Shown piece after piece: positions 43,550 through 52,640 of a DNA stretch of 64,000 nucleotides. Within the stretch, counting starts at the first letter, position 1. Each line of letters opens with the position of its first letter. Made by a program: the position numbers and the translations under genes. The stretch is taken from the NCBI GenBank assembly GCA_050248735.1, contig JBFWRU010000006.1, positions 186,001 through 250,000 on the forward strand, written 5' to 3'. The notes beneath the pieces are model-generated. The model worked only from the letters and a program-made list of their open reading frames with translations, had not been told where the DNA came from and ran no database searches. The DNA is from JACKFE01 sp050248735 (lineage in GTDB: Bacteria > Nitrospirota > Nitrospiria > Nitrospirales > UBA8639).

Positions 43550-45313
43550 ATGGCACAACCACTCCCATCTTGGAATCTGCATGATTTAGTACGGAATCCT
43601 CAAAAAGATTATGTCCGGCTCACCGATACGATCCACACCAAAATTTCCGCCCTTGAGGCCCAACGGAAGGACCTGACTCCAAAGATTACAGAAGCCCGGT
43701 TTTTGAAAATCTGGGACCAATACGCCAATGTGACCGAAGATATAACCAAACTCCGGGCTTTTGCATTTCTCTGGTTTGCCGAAAATACCAAACACCAAAC
43801 AGCCCGGGCCTTTGATAACCAAGTCCGCAATCGATTGACCGAATTTTCGAACCGATTGGTGTTTCTTGACCTGTGGTGGCAGAGCCTTCCTGCCCCTCGC
43901 TCCGCTCGTTTAACGAAGGCGGCTGAACGCTATCGCTATCATCTCGAAACGCTCACCCGCTATACCCCGTACACCTTGAGTGAAAAGGAAGAACAAATTC
44001 TAGCCACCAAAAGCTCGACCGGCAAACAGGCTCTGGAGTCGCTCTATGGCATTGCCACAAACGGGTTTGAATTTCACCCGCGCGTCAAAGGTCGCACTCT
44101 TCGCCTTACCCGGGAACAACTAATGAGCTATGTCAGACACCCTCTGGCTTCCATTCGACGGACGGCCTATCAAGAACTGTTCTCGGTCTACAAGGAAAAC
44201 CGCAATGTCCTGGGAGAAATTTACAAGAACATAGTGCAGGATTGGGGTAATGAAGGCATCAAGTTACGGCACTATGCCTCACCCATGGCCGTCCGGAACG
44301 TGGCCAACGATATTCCGGATCAAGCCGTGGATGCTTTACTAGAGGCATGCCGGTCCGGGGCCTCGGTTTTCCAGCAATATTTCAAACTAAAGGCCAGGCT
44401 CTTAAAACTCAAAACCTTCCAACGGTATGATCTCTATGCTCCCTATGCCGGGACGAAAACTCGAATTCCTTTTCATCGGGCCGAGCAGATCGTCATCCAA
44501 TCGTATAAGTCTTTTTCCCCGAATCTGGCCAGTCTGGCTCAACGAGTGATGAAAGAACGGCATCTGGACGCCGCGATCCGGCCGGGCAAAATGGGAGGTG
44601 CTTTTTGCTACAGCGTGTTACCCAAAGAAACACCCTATGTGTTGGTTAATTACACGGGAGAGACCCGAGATGTCTCCACGTTGGCCCACGAACTGGGTCA
44701 TGCCGTCCACGGGATGCTGGCCGGAGAACACCCCATTTTTACATTTCATTCAGCTTTGCCCCTGGCTGAAACCGCCTCCTTATTCGGAGAACAGTTGCTA
44801 TCAGATGCCCTGCTGCAGGAGGAACGGAATAAACAGGTCCGCATCAGTCTCCTGATCAATCAATTGGACGATGCCTATGCCACCATATTACGGCAAGCCT
44901 ACTTTGTGGCGTTTGAAAAAGAGGCACATACTCTGGTCGCTCAAGGGGCCACGGTCGATGAATTGGCCCGGACCTATCTTCGATTGCTTCAAGAACAATT
45001 TGGGCGGGCTGTTAAAGTTGGTGAAGAATTCCAATGGGAGTGGCTGGCGATTCCGCATATCTTCAGTAGCCCTTTTTATTGCTATGCCTATAGCTTTGGC
45101 AACCTGTTGGTGTTCTCCCTCTTTCAACAATATAAAAAAGAAGGTGCGCCTTTTGTTCCCAAATACCTCCAATTGCTATCGGGAGGAGGGTCTGCCAACC
45201 CGCAAGCCCTGTTAACTCCATTAGGGGTGGATATATCCTCTTCTAGTTTTTGGGAAGGTGGATTCAGCCGGATTCGCGACCTCATAAAAGAGCTGGAGCA
45301 AGTCATGCCCTAG
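43550..45313 (+). CDS. pepF: Oligoendopeptidase F-type M3 metallopeptidase
   Basis: The 587-residue cytosolic zinc peptidase has the HEXXH motif as HELGH (residues 380-384) within STLAHELGHAVHG and a third ligand Glu in the ETASLFGE segment (about 408). These enzymes cut oligopeptides of roughly 7-17 residues. The start codon has AAGGAG five bases before it. M3 features elsewhere are intact: YVLVNYTG before the motif and a C-terminal Y-x-x-S/GN-L region (CYAYSFGNLLV). It is 110 bases downstream of tRNA-Thr and ends before a convergent cytochrome gene. Confidence 0.95.
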   Translation: MAQPLPSWNLHDLVRNPQKDYVRLTDTIHTKISALEAQRKDLTPKITEARFLKIWDQYANVTEDITKLRAFAFLWFAENTKHQTARAFDNQVRNRLTEFSNRLVFLDLWWQSLPAPRSARLTKAAERYRYHLETLTRYTPYTLSEKEEQILATKSSTGKQALESLYGIATNGFEFHPRVKGRTLRLTREQLMSYVRHPLASIRRTAYQELFSVYKENRNVLGEIYKNIVQDWGNEGIKLRHYASPMAVRNVANDIPDQAVDALLEACRSGASVFQQYFKLKARLLKLKTFQRYDLYAPYAGTKTRIPFHRAEQIVIQSYKSFSPNLASLAQRVMKERHLDAAIRPGKMGGAFCYSVLPKETPYVLVNYTGETRDVSTLAHELGHAVHGMLAGEHPIFTFHSALPLAETASLFGEQLLSDALLQEERNKQVRISLLINQLDDAYATILRQAYFVAFEKEAHTLVAQGATVDELARTYLRLLQEQFGRAVKVGEEFQWEWLAIPHIFSSPFYCYAYSFGNLLVFSLFQQYKKEGAPFVPKYLQLLSGGGSANPQALLTPLGVDISSSSFWEGGFSRIRDLIKELEQVMP

Positions 45314-45444
45314 TATTTTTGAAGGAATGATAGGGAAGGAAGGTGTTTAGCGAAAGAAGCTCAATGCAGACAGGACATAGCCCTTATCCTTGGAAGATCA
45401 ACTCTCGATTTTCTGATTTTGATTCTGTCTTGTAGCTCTAACCG

Positions 45445-45463
45445 AGCCAGAATGTTTCTGGCT
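45445..45463. terminator. Hairpin between convergent pepF and cytochrome genes
   Basis: AGCCAGAA, a three-base loop TGT, and TTCTGGCT form an eight-bp stem followed on the plus strand by AAAATATT. It touches the cytochrome stop codon. There is no clear T-run, so its role as a terminator is tentative. Confidence 0.4.
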
Positions 45464-45899
45464 AAAATATTCCTGCCTGTTTTTGGAGCCATCGGATATA
45501 TCCAATGATTTCCGTCACATCTTCAGATGTGACGCCGTCAATTTTAGGCATATTCCCAAACTTCCAATGATGAGCCCGCACACCCTGCGCGGCGGCCCGT
45601 TGAAAGGCCATATCGGCGTGATGAGACGGTTCATAAATCTTATGGACCAGCGGCGGTCCATGGTCTGTGCCAACTCCTTGAGGTCCATGACAGGGGGCAC
45701 AAAATGAATGGAATTTGTCATCCCCTTTTTGAAGGTCGTCAGGAACCTTCATGGACGCATCAACCACTGGAGTTGATGCATCCGCTAAGTGCTCTTGGGC
45801 CCCGGTTCCATTTTCCGAGCATCCCAAGATCAGGACGACCATGCTCATTCCCAAACGCCAGAAGCCTGATTGTAGTCGTGTGGGTGTTGGATTCATCAT
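45462..45899 (-). CDS. Monohaem cytochrome c lipoprotein
   Basis: The 145-residue protein has an N-terminal hydrophobic segment ending in the lipobox LILGC (Cys27), so it is probably anchored to the membrane by lipid. A polar linker leads to a class I cytochrome c domain with CAPCHG (about residues 67-72), the axial Met candidate in KFGNMPKI, and the C-terminal helix EIIGYIRWLQKQ. It should shuttle electrons in the periplasm. It lies 17 bases after queC on the same strand; the pairing appears to be chance of operon layout. Confidence 0.9.
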   Translation of the reverse strand: MMNPTPTRLQSGFWRLGMSMVVLILGCSENGTGAQEHLADASTPVVDASMKVPDDLQKGDDKFHSFCAPCHGPQGVGTDHGPPLVHKIYEPSHHADMAFQRAAAQGVRAHHWKFGNMPKIDGVTSEDVTEIIGYIRWLQKQAGIF

Positions 45900-45916
45900 G
45901 CCTCTCCTTCCATTAT

Positions 45917-46609
45917 TCAGCCAAAGAGTTCTCTAGATGAAAGCGGATCTGGCATCCCAACCCCCTGAAACCCCTCTTGTCGAATCAGACAACTATCGCA
46001 ATGCTGACAAGGCTGTCCCTGAGGTCCCGGGTTGTAACAACTGCTTGTCAGCTGAAAAGGGACTCCCAACTCCTCCCCTTTTTGGATAATCTCAGATTTT
46101 GTCATCAATAATAAGGGCGCCATGACCTCCACCGAGTGACCTTCTAGCCCTAAGCGTGTCCCCAACCGTGCGACTTCCATAAATGCACGAATAAATTCCG
46201 GCCGACAGTCAGGGTACCCCGAATAATCGCGAACATTGGCGCCAAAGTAAATCTTGGATGCCTTGAGGACTTCTGCATACGCCAATGCCAGACTTAAAAA
46301 AATAGTATTGCGAGCAGGAACATAGGTGATAGGAACTCCCTGCTCACGATCCGCTGGTGATCGATCGACAGGAACCGGCAATTCAGTCGTTAAAGCCGAA
46401 CCACCAAATGTCCGCAAGTCCACATTGAGAATCTGATGACCTTGAACGTGGAAGAATTTGCCGAGGCGTTTTGCACATTCCACTTCCAGGCAATGACGTT
46501 GCCCGTAATCAATGGTGAGAAAATACAACTCATGACCATCAGCTCTGGCCAAGGCTGCCGTGACCGACGAATCCAGCCCTCCGCTGGCTAACACCACGGC
46601 TTTACTCAT
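45917..46609 (-). CDS. queC: 7-cyano-7-deazaguanine synthase QueC
   Basis: QueC makes preQ0 from 7-carboxy-7-deazaguanine, ammonia and ATP, on the route to the tRNA base queuosine. The 230-residue product has the PP-loop LASGGLDSSVT (residues 7-17), YVPARNTIFLSLA, RDYSGYPDCRPEF and a C-terminal zinc site of four cysteines (SSCYNPGPQG, PCQHCDSC). I start at ATG 46609, the family's usual start, with GGAGAG upstream; longer reading from 46705 gives unlike sequence. No queD, queE or queF is in the window. Confidence 0.96.
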   Translation of the reverse strand: MSKAVVLASGGLDSSVTAALARADGHELYFLTIDYGQRHCLEVECAKRLGKFFHVQGHQILNVDLRTFGGSALTTELPVPVDRSPADREQGVPITYVPARNTIFLSLALAYAEVLKASKIYFGANVRDYSGYPDCRPEFIRAFMEVARLGTRLGLEGHSVEVMAPLLLMTKSEIIQKGEELGVPFQLTSSCYNPGPQGQPCQHCDSCLIRQEGFQGVGMPDPLSSRELFG

Positions 46610-46740
46610 GAACAACTCTCCAGATTCCGAGGAAGGCGCTATTTCCAGAAAAAACGACGGGCGAAGACACCACAACATAAAGGCGGGCACAACCAAATGT
46701 GCCACGGGTTAGGACTACCGGAGCACTGAGACAAATCAGT

Positions 46741-47232
46741 TTACGTCCGTTGTTCAGCCCGCTCAATTTTCTCCATAAGCTCTTTTTTTGATTGACAGTT
46801 CACACATAATCGCGCAAAAGGAAGAGCCAGCAACCGTTTTTCACTAATCTCATCTCCGCAATCCGCGCACATGCCGTAGCTTCCTTCATCCAAGCTGTCC
46901 AAGGCGTCATCAATCATCTGCCGTTCACGATTACGCATTTCCTGAAGTGAGATGCCCATTTCCCGTTCCAAGTCCACCAAGGCCTGGTCACCACTGTCCA
47001 TGGCCGCTTCCAAACGACGTTGTTGTTCATCCGTCAGGGACTGACCCAATTGCTGCTTGATTTCCTGGACCAGCGCTTCCCGTTTCGCTAAAAGAATTTC
47101 CTTGAGCGCCCCATAACGATTTTCCTGGCTTGGCTCAGCAGACTTTTTGGAAGTGGAATTGGCAGAAGCCATGCTTTTCTTTCCGGGTTTGGCTGCGGGT
47201 TTACTATCCTTTTTTGCCGGTCGTCCTGCCAT
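46741..47232 (-). CDS. TraR/DksA-family zinc-finger protein with Lys/Ala-rich N-terminus
   Basis: DksA-type proteins enter the RNA polymerase secondary channel and adjust initiation, often with ppGpp. The 163-residue product has a basic Lys/Pro/Ala/Ser-rich tail (1-35), a long coiled coil (~40-115, ending DALDSLDEGSYG), and the four-cysteine zinc finger CADCG...LCVNC (about 119-142). DksA's coiled-coil tip normally shows DxxDxA; here the tip region reads AAMDSGDQALVD, close to that. The start has AAGGAAGG upstream. The charged N-tail is an addition to the basic family. Confidence 0.9.
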   Translation of the reverse strand: MAGRPAKKDSKPAAKPGKKSMASANSTSKKSAEPSQENRYGALKEILLAKREALVQEIKQQLGQSLTDEQQRRLEAAMDSGDQALVDLEREMGISLQEMRNRERQMIDDALDSLDEGSYGMCADCGDEISEKRLLALPFARLCVNCQSKKELMEKIERAEQRT

Positions 47233-47325
47233 ACCAACCTTCCTTTCTTCTCGATACCAAGGTTAAAATTTTCCACACAAGAAAAGCCAAGTCGAACTCT
47301 TACAAACAGTCTCGCTCAATGAGCT

Positions 47326-47841
47326 TCAAGGATATGCAATTAACGAATGGACATCACAACCATCCAACTTCTTACGGCCCTCCAGACCCGATAGCTCCAC
47401 TAAAAAAACCACTCCTACAATCTGGGCTCCCAGCTGACGCATGAGGTGCACCGTGGCCGAAGCGGTCCCTCCCGTGGCCAACAAATCATCGACGATAAGC
47501 ACCCGTTCGCCTTCCTGAATGGCGTCTCGATGAACAGCCAAGGAGTTCGATCCATATTCCAGGTTATACTTCACCTCATACACATCGGCCGGCAATTTCC
47601 CGGGTTTGCGAACAGGAACAAAGCCTGCGTTCAGGTGAAGCGCCAGTGGGCTCCCAAAAATAAAGCCCCGGGATTCAATTCCCACAATTTTATTGATCCT
47701 GGCATTGCCATACTTCTGGGTCAGATCGGCAATGATAGACCGAAAACAATCGGAATCTTTCAATAAGGGCGTAATATCGTAAAATAAAATTCCCGGTTTC
47801 GGAAAATCAGGAACTTCACGAATCAATTTCTTATAATCCAC
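47326..47841 (-). CDS. apt: Adenine phosphoribosyltransferase
   Basis: Apt salvages adenine to AMP using PRPP. The 171-residue product has the family length, the N-terminal IREVPDFPKPGILFYDITPLL in part, IESRGFIFG, and the PRPP-binding motif VLIVDDLLATGGTA (residues about 114-127). The start is GTG at 47841, with AGGTGG six bases upstream. It lies 24 bases after the acylphosphatase gene. Confidence 0.97.
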   Translation of the reverse strand: MDYKKLIREVPDFPKPGILFYDITPLLKDSDCFRSIIADLTQKYGNARINKIVGIESRGFIFGSPLALHLNAGFVPVRKPGKLPADVYEVKYNLEYGSNSLAVHRDAIQEGERVLIVDDLLATGGTASATVHLMRQLGAQIVGVVFLVELSGLEGRKKLDGCDVHSLIAYP

Positions 47842-47865
47842 GCCATTCCACCTGATCAGAGTCTT

Positions 47866-48174
47866 TCATTTCAGGACGAGAAACCCTTTAGTTTGCCTAT
47901 TTGCTTCTGCCCAGTCAACCTGAACCATTTCCACACGTGATAGAGTCGGACCTTCGCGCACCCGTTCAAGGAACGTATCAATTGCAGCCCTCTCTCCTTC
48001 GACTTCGCTTTCCACTGTTCCATTCGGACGATTCCGCACCCAGCCATCCAAACCGAGATTTGTGGCCTGCAATTGGACAAAGGCACGAAAACCCACCCCC
48101 TGCACCCGACCTGACACCAGAAGGTGAGCACGGACTATTTTTGACCTCACCGTTTCTTCCGACTTATTTTCCAT
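47866..48174 (-). CDS. acyP: Acylphosphatase
   Basis: This small cytosolic enzyme hydrolyses acyl phosphates. The 102-residue product has GRVQGVGFRAFV (residues 18-29; the Arg binds phosphate) and GWVRNRPNGTVE (39-50; the Asn is catalytic), then VRE-GP-LSRVE. About 12 residues precede the usual start. Its ATG lies inside the last codons of hemG (11-base overlap), so the two are translationally coupled. Confidence 0.95.
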   Translation of the reverse strand: MENKSEETVRSKIVRAHLLVSGRVQGVGFRAFVQLQATNLGLDGWVRNRPNGTVESEVEGERAAIDTFLERVREGPTLSRVEMVQVDWAEANRQTKGFLVLK

Positions 48175-49654
48175 TGTTGAGATTCTTTGCCTGAATCATC
48201 GCTTGAATAGCTTCTCTGCCAACTCGCATGCCATCTCGAATACAATCCGGTATCCCAATGCCCCTAAATGCCGCACCAGCCAGATAGAGCCGCGGCCACC
48301 TTTTTAACAACCGCTCAATAAACGAAAGTCGTTTTTGGTGACCTAGAACATATTGCGGCATTCCTCGAATCCAACGGTGGACTTCCGCGTAATGAGGAGA
48401 GGCCGTGATTCCAACCATCTCTGCCAGTTCTTCCCGAACGATTTCCACCATTTCTTGATCATCTTTTTCAAACATCGTTTCCCGTCCGCGCCCTCCCACA
48501 TAGGCTCGGATGAGGGTGTCTTCCGGCTTGGAACGATCTGGCCATTTCAAAGAACTCCAGGTTGCGGCAAGCAAGGCACGCTGTTCAAATCGTGGGACGA
48601 CAAAACCAAAGCCGGCGATCAAAGATTGCATACCTTCGGTTTTGTAAGCTAATGATACGGTGGCCGTGGACGCATACGGAATGTCATCCAGAACCGTGGC
48701 CAATTCCGGACTCATTTGTTTCAGGAGTTTTGAGGAACGGTAGGTGGGAGTGGTCACCACCACGGCATCTGCGTCAAGGGCCTGTCCATCATCCAGAAGG
48801 ATCCGATACGAGGAAGTCGGACCGGAGGATGCGGTAATTTCTCGAATCTCCACTCCGGAGCGAAGCTGGACCTTTCGAGACTTCAGATTCAAAAGCAAGG
48901 CCTGAATCAATTCACCAAGACCACCTCGTAACGACATAAACATACTCAAGGGCTTTCCTGATCCCTGAGAACCTACGCCAGATTTTCCCTGGATGGCTCT
49001 CATGCCTTTGATCACACTCCCGTGTGATCGCTCCAATTCCCTGAAACGGGGGAAGGTCGCTTCAATGCTCAACTCTTCCGCATCGCCGGCATAAATGCCG
49101 GCCACCAAAGGTTCAAGTAAATTGGTAAACGCTTCCCGGCCAAACCGTCTGGAGAAAAATGCGCTCATTGATTCGTCATCGGGTCTCGATGACGGACAAG
49201 GTAAAAACCGCTCGGCGCCCATTCGAAGCAATCCGATCACCGACAACAACCCGCTGGTTACCAGACTACCCACCCGTTGAGGACGAAATGCCAAAAGCCC
49301 TTGAGGAAGTTCGCGTAACTTTCCTCGACAGAACGCAAACGTCCGATTATGGTGTGCGTTAGTCGGAAGGAGACGATGTTCAAGACCCAAAGCCCGGCAC
49401 AACTCCATGGCCCCGGGTTTGGTCGTTAAAAAAGAATCGGGCCCGCCTTCGATCAATAACTCATGGATGCGGTGAGTCAAAATTTTTCCACCCCAACGTG
49501 AATCCTGTTCAAGAATCGTACATTGAACGGAAACATTCTCTTTTTGAGCTTCCTCCATGATCGAATAGGCAGCAGACAGCCCCGTAATCCCTCCTCCAAT
49601 AATCACCACATGACCAGCGGTAGAATTCATCGGATCAGATACCTTTACGAACAT
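48164..49654 (-). CDS. hemG: Protoporphyrinogen oxidase (HemY/HemG oxygen-dependent type)
   Basis: This FAD enzyme converts protoporphyrinogen IX (or coproporphyrinogen III in the coproporphyrin route) to the porphyrin, near the end of haem synthesis. The 496-residue product has the dinucleotide loop VVIIGGGITGLSAAY (about residues 16-30), the WGGKI and EGGPDSF motifs, FLEPLVAGIYAGDAEELS in the substrate region and the C-terminal FAD motif YLAGAAFRGIGIPDCIRDG in part. An ATG at 49630 would shorten it by eight residues. It follows hemE by 99 bases, so haem steps are paired. Oxygen dependence fits an aerobic life style. Confidence 0.95.
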   Translation of the reverse strand: MFVKVSDPMNSTAGHVVIIGGGITGLSAAYSIMEEAQKENVSVQCTILEQDSRWGGKILTHRIHELLIEGGPDSFLTTKPGAMELCRALGLEHRLLPTNAHHNRTFAFCRGKLRELPQGLLAFRPQRVGSLVTSGLLSVIGLLRMGAERFLPCPSSRPDDESMSAFFSRRFGREAFTNLLEPLVAGIYAGDAEELSIEATFPRFRELERSHGSVIKGMRAIQGKSGVGSQGSGKPLSMFMSLRGGLGELIQALLLNLKSRKVQLRSGVEIREITASSGPTSSYRILLDDGQALDADAVVVTTPTYRSSKLLKQMSPELATVLDDIPYASTATVSLAYKTEGMQSLIAGFGFVVPRFEQRALLAATWSSLKWPDRSKPEDTLIRAYVGGRGRETMFEKDDQEMVEIVREELAEMVGITASPHYAEVHRWIRGMPQYVLGHQKRLSFIERLLKRWPRLYLAGAAFRGIGIPDCIRDGMRVGREAIQAMIQAKNLNNGK

Positions 49655-49753
49655 GAAGAAGGAAAGGAACGCCTATCAAACCCGAAATCCCCTTATAATA
49701 GGAGATAGAGTGACACAGATGGAGACAGTGAAGATGGGAGGAGGACAAAGTTG

Positions 49754-50803
49754 TCAGGTGATCGTCGAAGCTAAGGAAGAAAATCGATGGGCACAATCTA
49801 TGGCATATTCAACATTTTGCAGAGGTGTCTGAGGCAATATCCCATGGCCGAGATTGAAAATATGACCGGGACGCCCTTCGGCCTGTTCAAAAATAGCTCG
49901 AATGCGACGCTCAATTTCTTTTTTCGGAGCAAACAATACCAATGGATCCAGATTGCCTTGAATCGCGACATCATACCCAATGGTGCCCCAGGCTTCATCA
50001 AGACGGACCCGCCAATCCACGCCCAATACATCGCTGCCGGCCTTCCGCATCAGAGGTAACAATCCCGTGGTTCCGGTTCCAAAATAAATAATGGGGATCC
50101 CTTCCACTCGAAGGGCGGAAATAATAGCCTGAACATGGGGGAGTACATATTCTTCATAATCTCCAGGACTGAGTGAACCGACCCAGCTATCAAACAGTTG
50201 AATCGCATGCGCACCCGCTCGGCTTTGGACACGCAAATACTCAATCACGACAGCCGACAATTTGGAAAGGAGTTGATGCCACACCACCGGTTGCGAAAAC
50301 ATTAATTGTTTCGTACGGGCATAATCCCGAGAACTCCCTCCCTCGATAGCATAACTGGCCAAGGTAAAGGGGGCTCCAGCAAATCCGATAAGCGGCACTC
50401 GGTTTTCCAAGGCGGCCAAGGTACACCGAATGGCTTCACCGGCATATCCAAAGGCCTCACCATCCACCGAACGAAGACCTACAATTCCGGCTTCATCCCG
50501 AATCGGATTATCAATAACCGGTCCCTTGGCTTCCACAAACTCCAGATGTAACCCCATGGCTTCCAAGGGTAATAAGATATCCGCAAAAATAATCGCGGCA
50601 TCAAGGTCGAACCTATTGATGGGTTGCAACGTCACTTCGGCCGCTAAGGCTGGGGTTTTGCACACATCAAGAATGGAATGCCGGCGACGAATGGCTTGAT
50701 ATTCGGACATATACCGCCCCGCCTGCCGCATAAACCAGACAGGAGTACGGTCAACCGGTTGCCGAAGACAGGCTTTTAAAAATCGATCATTCATGGGTGG
50801 CAT
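49754..50803 (-). CDS. hemE: Uroporphyrinogen decarboxylase
   Basis: HemE removes four carboxyl groups from uroporphyrinogen III to give coproporphyrinogen III. The 349-residue product has the N-terminal signature PVWFMRQAGRYM (about residues 18-29), IIFADILLPLEAMG, GFAGAPFTLASY, and the C-terminal FNLGHGILP. I start at ATG 50803 (MPPMNDRFLKA); ATG 50794 is equally close to the family's start, and a TTG at 50830 is less likely. It heads the run hemE-hemG-acyP-apt on the minus strand. Confidence 0.97.
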   Translation of the reverse strand: MPPMNDRFLKACLRQPVDRTPVWFMRQAGRYMSEYQAIRRRHSILDVCKTPALAAEVTLQPINRFDLDAAIIFADILLPLEAMGLHLEFVEAKGPVIDNPIRDEAGIVGLRSVDGEAFGYAGEAIRCTLAALENRVPLIGFAGAPFTLASYAIEGGSSRDYARTKQLMFSQPVVWHQLLSKLSAVVIEYLRVQSRAGAHAIQLFDSWVGSLSPGDYEEYVLPHVQAIISALRVEGIPIIYFGTGTTGLLPLMRKAGSDVLGVDWRVRLDEAWGTIGYDVAIQGNLDPLVLFAPKKEIERRIRAIFEQAEGRPGHIFNLGHGILPQTPLQNVEYAIDCAHRFSSLASTIT

Positions 50804-50943
50804 TCTAGTAAGGGGGGACAGGCCAGTCAATTAAGGGGATCGCCGGTTTTCCAGGTTGATGCTTAGTTGAGACAAAAATCCACCGAATACCATTATCTCA
50901 TGAAAAACGAGAAAGCCTCAGAAAATATCGACCTGATATTCTT

Positions 50944-51384
50944 TCATAGAGCTTCCACCTGCGGACCCAGCTCTTTTTGAATCCGAATTGAAGTATCCCC
51001 AATACCGTCCAATTCCTCTGCCGTCATAATCCAAGCATCGGCAGGCTCCAATTCAATCCGATAATGTTGTTCTTGAACTGAAAACCATTCCAGATAGGGA
51101 TGAGGAGCCAGAAGAGGATGCGGATCGAAGGATATCAGACTCACCTTTCCAAGTTGAGGAATGCAAAAATCAAATAAGGAATCTGCAGCACGTTCGTCTT
51201 CTAAAAACCTCGGATTGTGAAGGCGAATGGCATGCCCTTGGATCTCCCCTCGAAAGTCACCTTTTAGACAGACATCAACGGTGCCCAATGTAGCAAAAGT
51301 CAACTGCCCCACTACCACGCCAGAGGTTCGGTTATCCAGAAATCCCTCTTTTACCCAACGGGCATTTCCAAATTTCTGAGCCAT
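50944..51384 (-). CDS. Conserved-looking cytosolic protein of unknown function
   Basis: The 146-residue product has no signal peptide or membrane segment. It appears to be a single globular domain rich in beta strands with regular composition (SGVVVGQLTFATLGTVDVCLKG in part, IRLHNPRFLED, VSLISFDPHPLL, a final acidic helix after TAEELDGIGD). I recognise no family. It stands alone upstream of hemE on the same strand, 140 bases away. Confidence 0.65.
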   Translation of the reverse strand: MAQKFGNARWVKEGFLDNRTSGVVVGQLTFATLGTVDVCLKGDFRGEIQGHAIRLHNPRFLEDERAADSLFDFCIPQLGKVSLISFDPHPLLAPHPYLEWFSVQEQHYRIELEPADAWIMTAEELDGIGDTSIRIQKELGPQVEAL

Positions 51385-51451
51385 ACTTGTTTCAACAAAC
51401 CGTATTTTAACCCAGAACGGGAATGTTCACACATGAGGTGGAGGGAGGCAT

Positions 51452-51655
51452 TCAGGGCTTACACAAAGGACACTTGATTTGATTGGTCGCATCGGTGTTT
51501 TCCAACGCATCCAAGGCGGTATCCTTATCGGGGTATTCAAACCACCCTCCTTCCCAAAAATCTGCTCGCATGGGGCCGGAAGGAATTTCCAAACATCGCT
51601 CCTTATGGAGCATAGCCTGATCCAATGACCGTTTGAGATGGATCCAATAGCCCAT
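51452..51655 (-). CDS. Small protein with C-terminal CPLC pair
   Basis: The 67-residue product (MGYWIHLKRSLDQAMLH...) has coding-like composition, an acidic middle and the C-terminal end KCPLCKP, a lone CxxC pair that could bind metal as a dimer. I use ATG 51655 because the GGGGG ribosome site is eight bases away; ATG 51661 is too close to it. Function unknown. Confidence 0.55.
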   Translation of the reverse strand: MGYWIHLKRSLDQAMLHKERCLEIPSGPMRADFWEGGWFEYPDKDTALDALENTDATNQIKCPLCKP

Positions 51656-51770
51656 GATCATTGCCCCCTTTCACGACAAACGGAAACCAGCCTTAATAGG
51701 CATTGGATTCCCGGGGTCATCAAGACGTAAAGATGAGATTGATCAAAAAAAGGAAGGAGTATCCGGGCAA

Positions 51771-51950
51771 TCAATCAGGAATGAGCTGCCACTCATCTTT
51801 TTCAAGGAAAACCTTTTGTCCAGCCTCTAATTTAACCAATTGTTCCCGGCTAAAGAATCGCATATACCGGTCAATTCGATCCTGGTCATCTATGCGCTCT
51901 TCTTGAGCTAATCCTGATACTAACTTGTATCGACGAACTAAAACCGGCAT
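51771..51950 (-). CDS. Small protein of unknown function
   Basis: The 59-residue product starts MPVLVRRYKLVSGLAQEE with GGAGGAA upstream of the ATG at 51950. It is charged and probably helical (DRIDRYMRFFSREQLVKLEAG in part). It ends with WQLIPD. Function unknown. Confidence 0.55.
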   Translation of the reverse strand: MPVLVRRYKLVSGLAQEERIDDQDRIDRYMRFFSREQLVKLEAGQKVFLEKDEWQLIPD

Positions 51951-52141
51951 ACAGATTTCCTCCTCAGTTGCGACCATCTGGCGAATGAAATAGTCTAGAA
52001 AAAATTAATTGCTTCGTCAAGTCATTTCATGGAAAAATTCATCCATCTTGGCCACCATCCATCCAATAAGAGTATAATGCCCTTGGAAGCCGAAGATAAG
52101 AATTCGGCCGTCTTTCTTAAATTTTATTAAAGGAGAAGACC

Positions 52142-52438
52142 ATGCCCATGTATGAATATGTGTGTCGTGCATGTGACAACCAATATGAAATGATGCAACC
52201 CCTCAGCGCAAAACCCGAGGAAACAGTCTGCCCCCAATGCAATAAACAAGAAAGTCAGCGACTCATGTCTTCCTTTGCCTCCAAAATAGTGGGGACGCAC
52301 AAGCCAGGATTTGAGGAAGGCAAAGCCTACAACATGCTGAACGAGCGAATGGATAAATTCGGCAAACTTCCGCCGATAATGGGGCAACGGGCATCTCCAA
52401 CCGTTGAAAATTCACAACCTTCTTCCGGTGGAGAATAA
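52142..52438 (+). CDS. FmdB-family zinc-ribbon regulatory-like protein
   Basis: The 98-residue product opens MPMYEYVCRACDNQYEMMQ in part and has CPQCNK near residue 31, the four-cysteine ribbon of FmdB-type small proteins. A polar, Gly/Ser-ending tail follows. FmdB members are widely conserved and some regulate amide-metabolism operons, but for most the role is unknown. AAAGGAG lies seven bases before the start. It stands alone between divergent and unrelated genes. Confidence 0.88.
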   Translation: MPMYEYVCRACDNQYEMMQPLSAKPEETVCPQCNKQESQRLMSSFASKIVGTHKPGFEEGKAYNMLNERMDKFGKLPPIMGQRASPTVENSQPSSGGE

Positions 52439-52640
52439 GGCCATCCCCCGTGGCGCAAAAGCATGCGGCACGGTCAAGTCCATTTCTCTCCCTTGACATT
52501 TCTTCTGCTAAACGGGAAAGATGGGCCCGTTTTTTAATCTAGGATTGAACTTTCCTTTGAATGTAGATCGTCCGGGCTCTTATTTTATTCGAGGAACATA
52601 AAGACATTCTTCTTTGAAGAATTGAACGTTTGCTAAAATC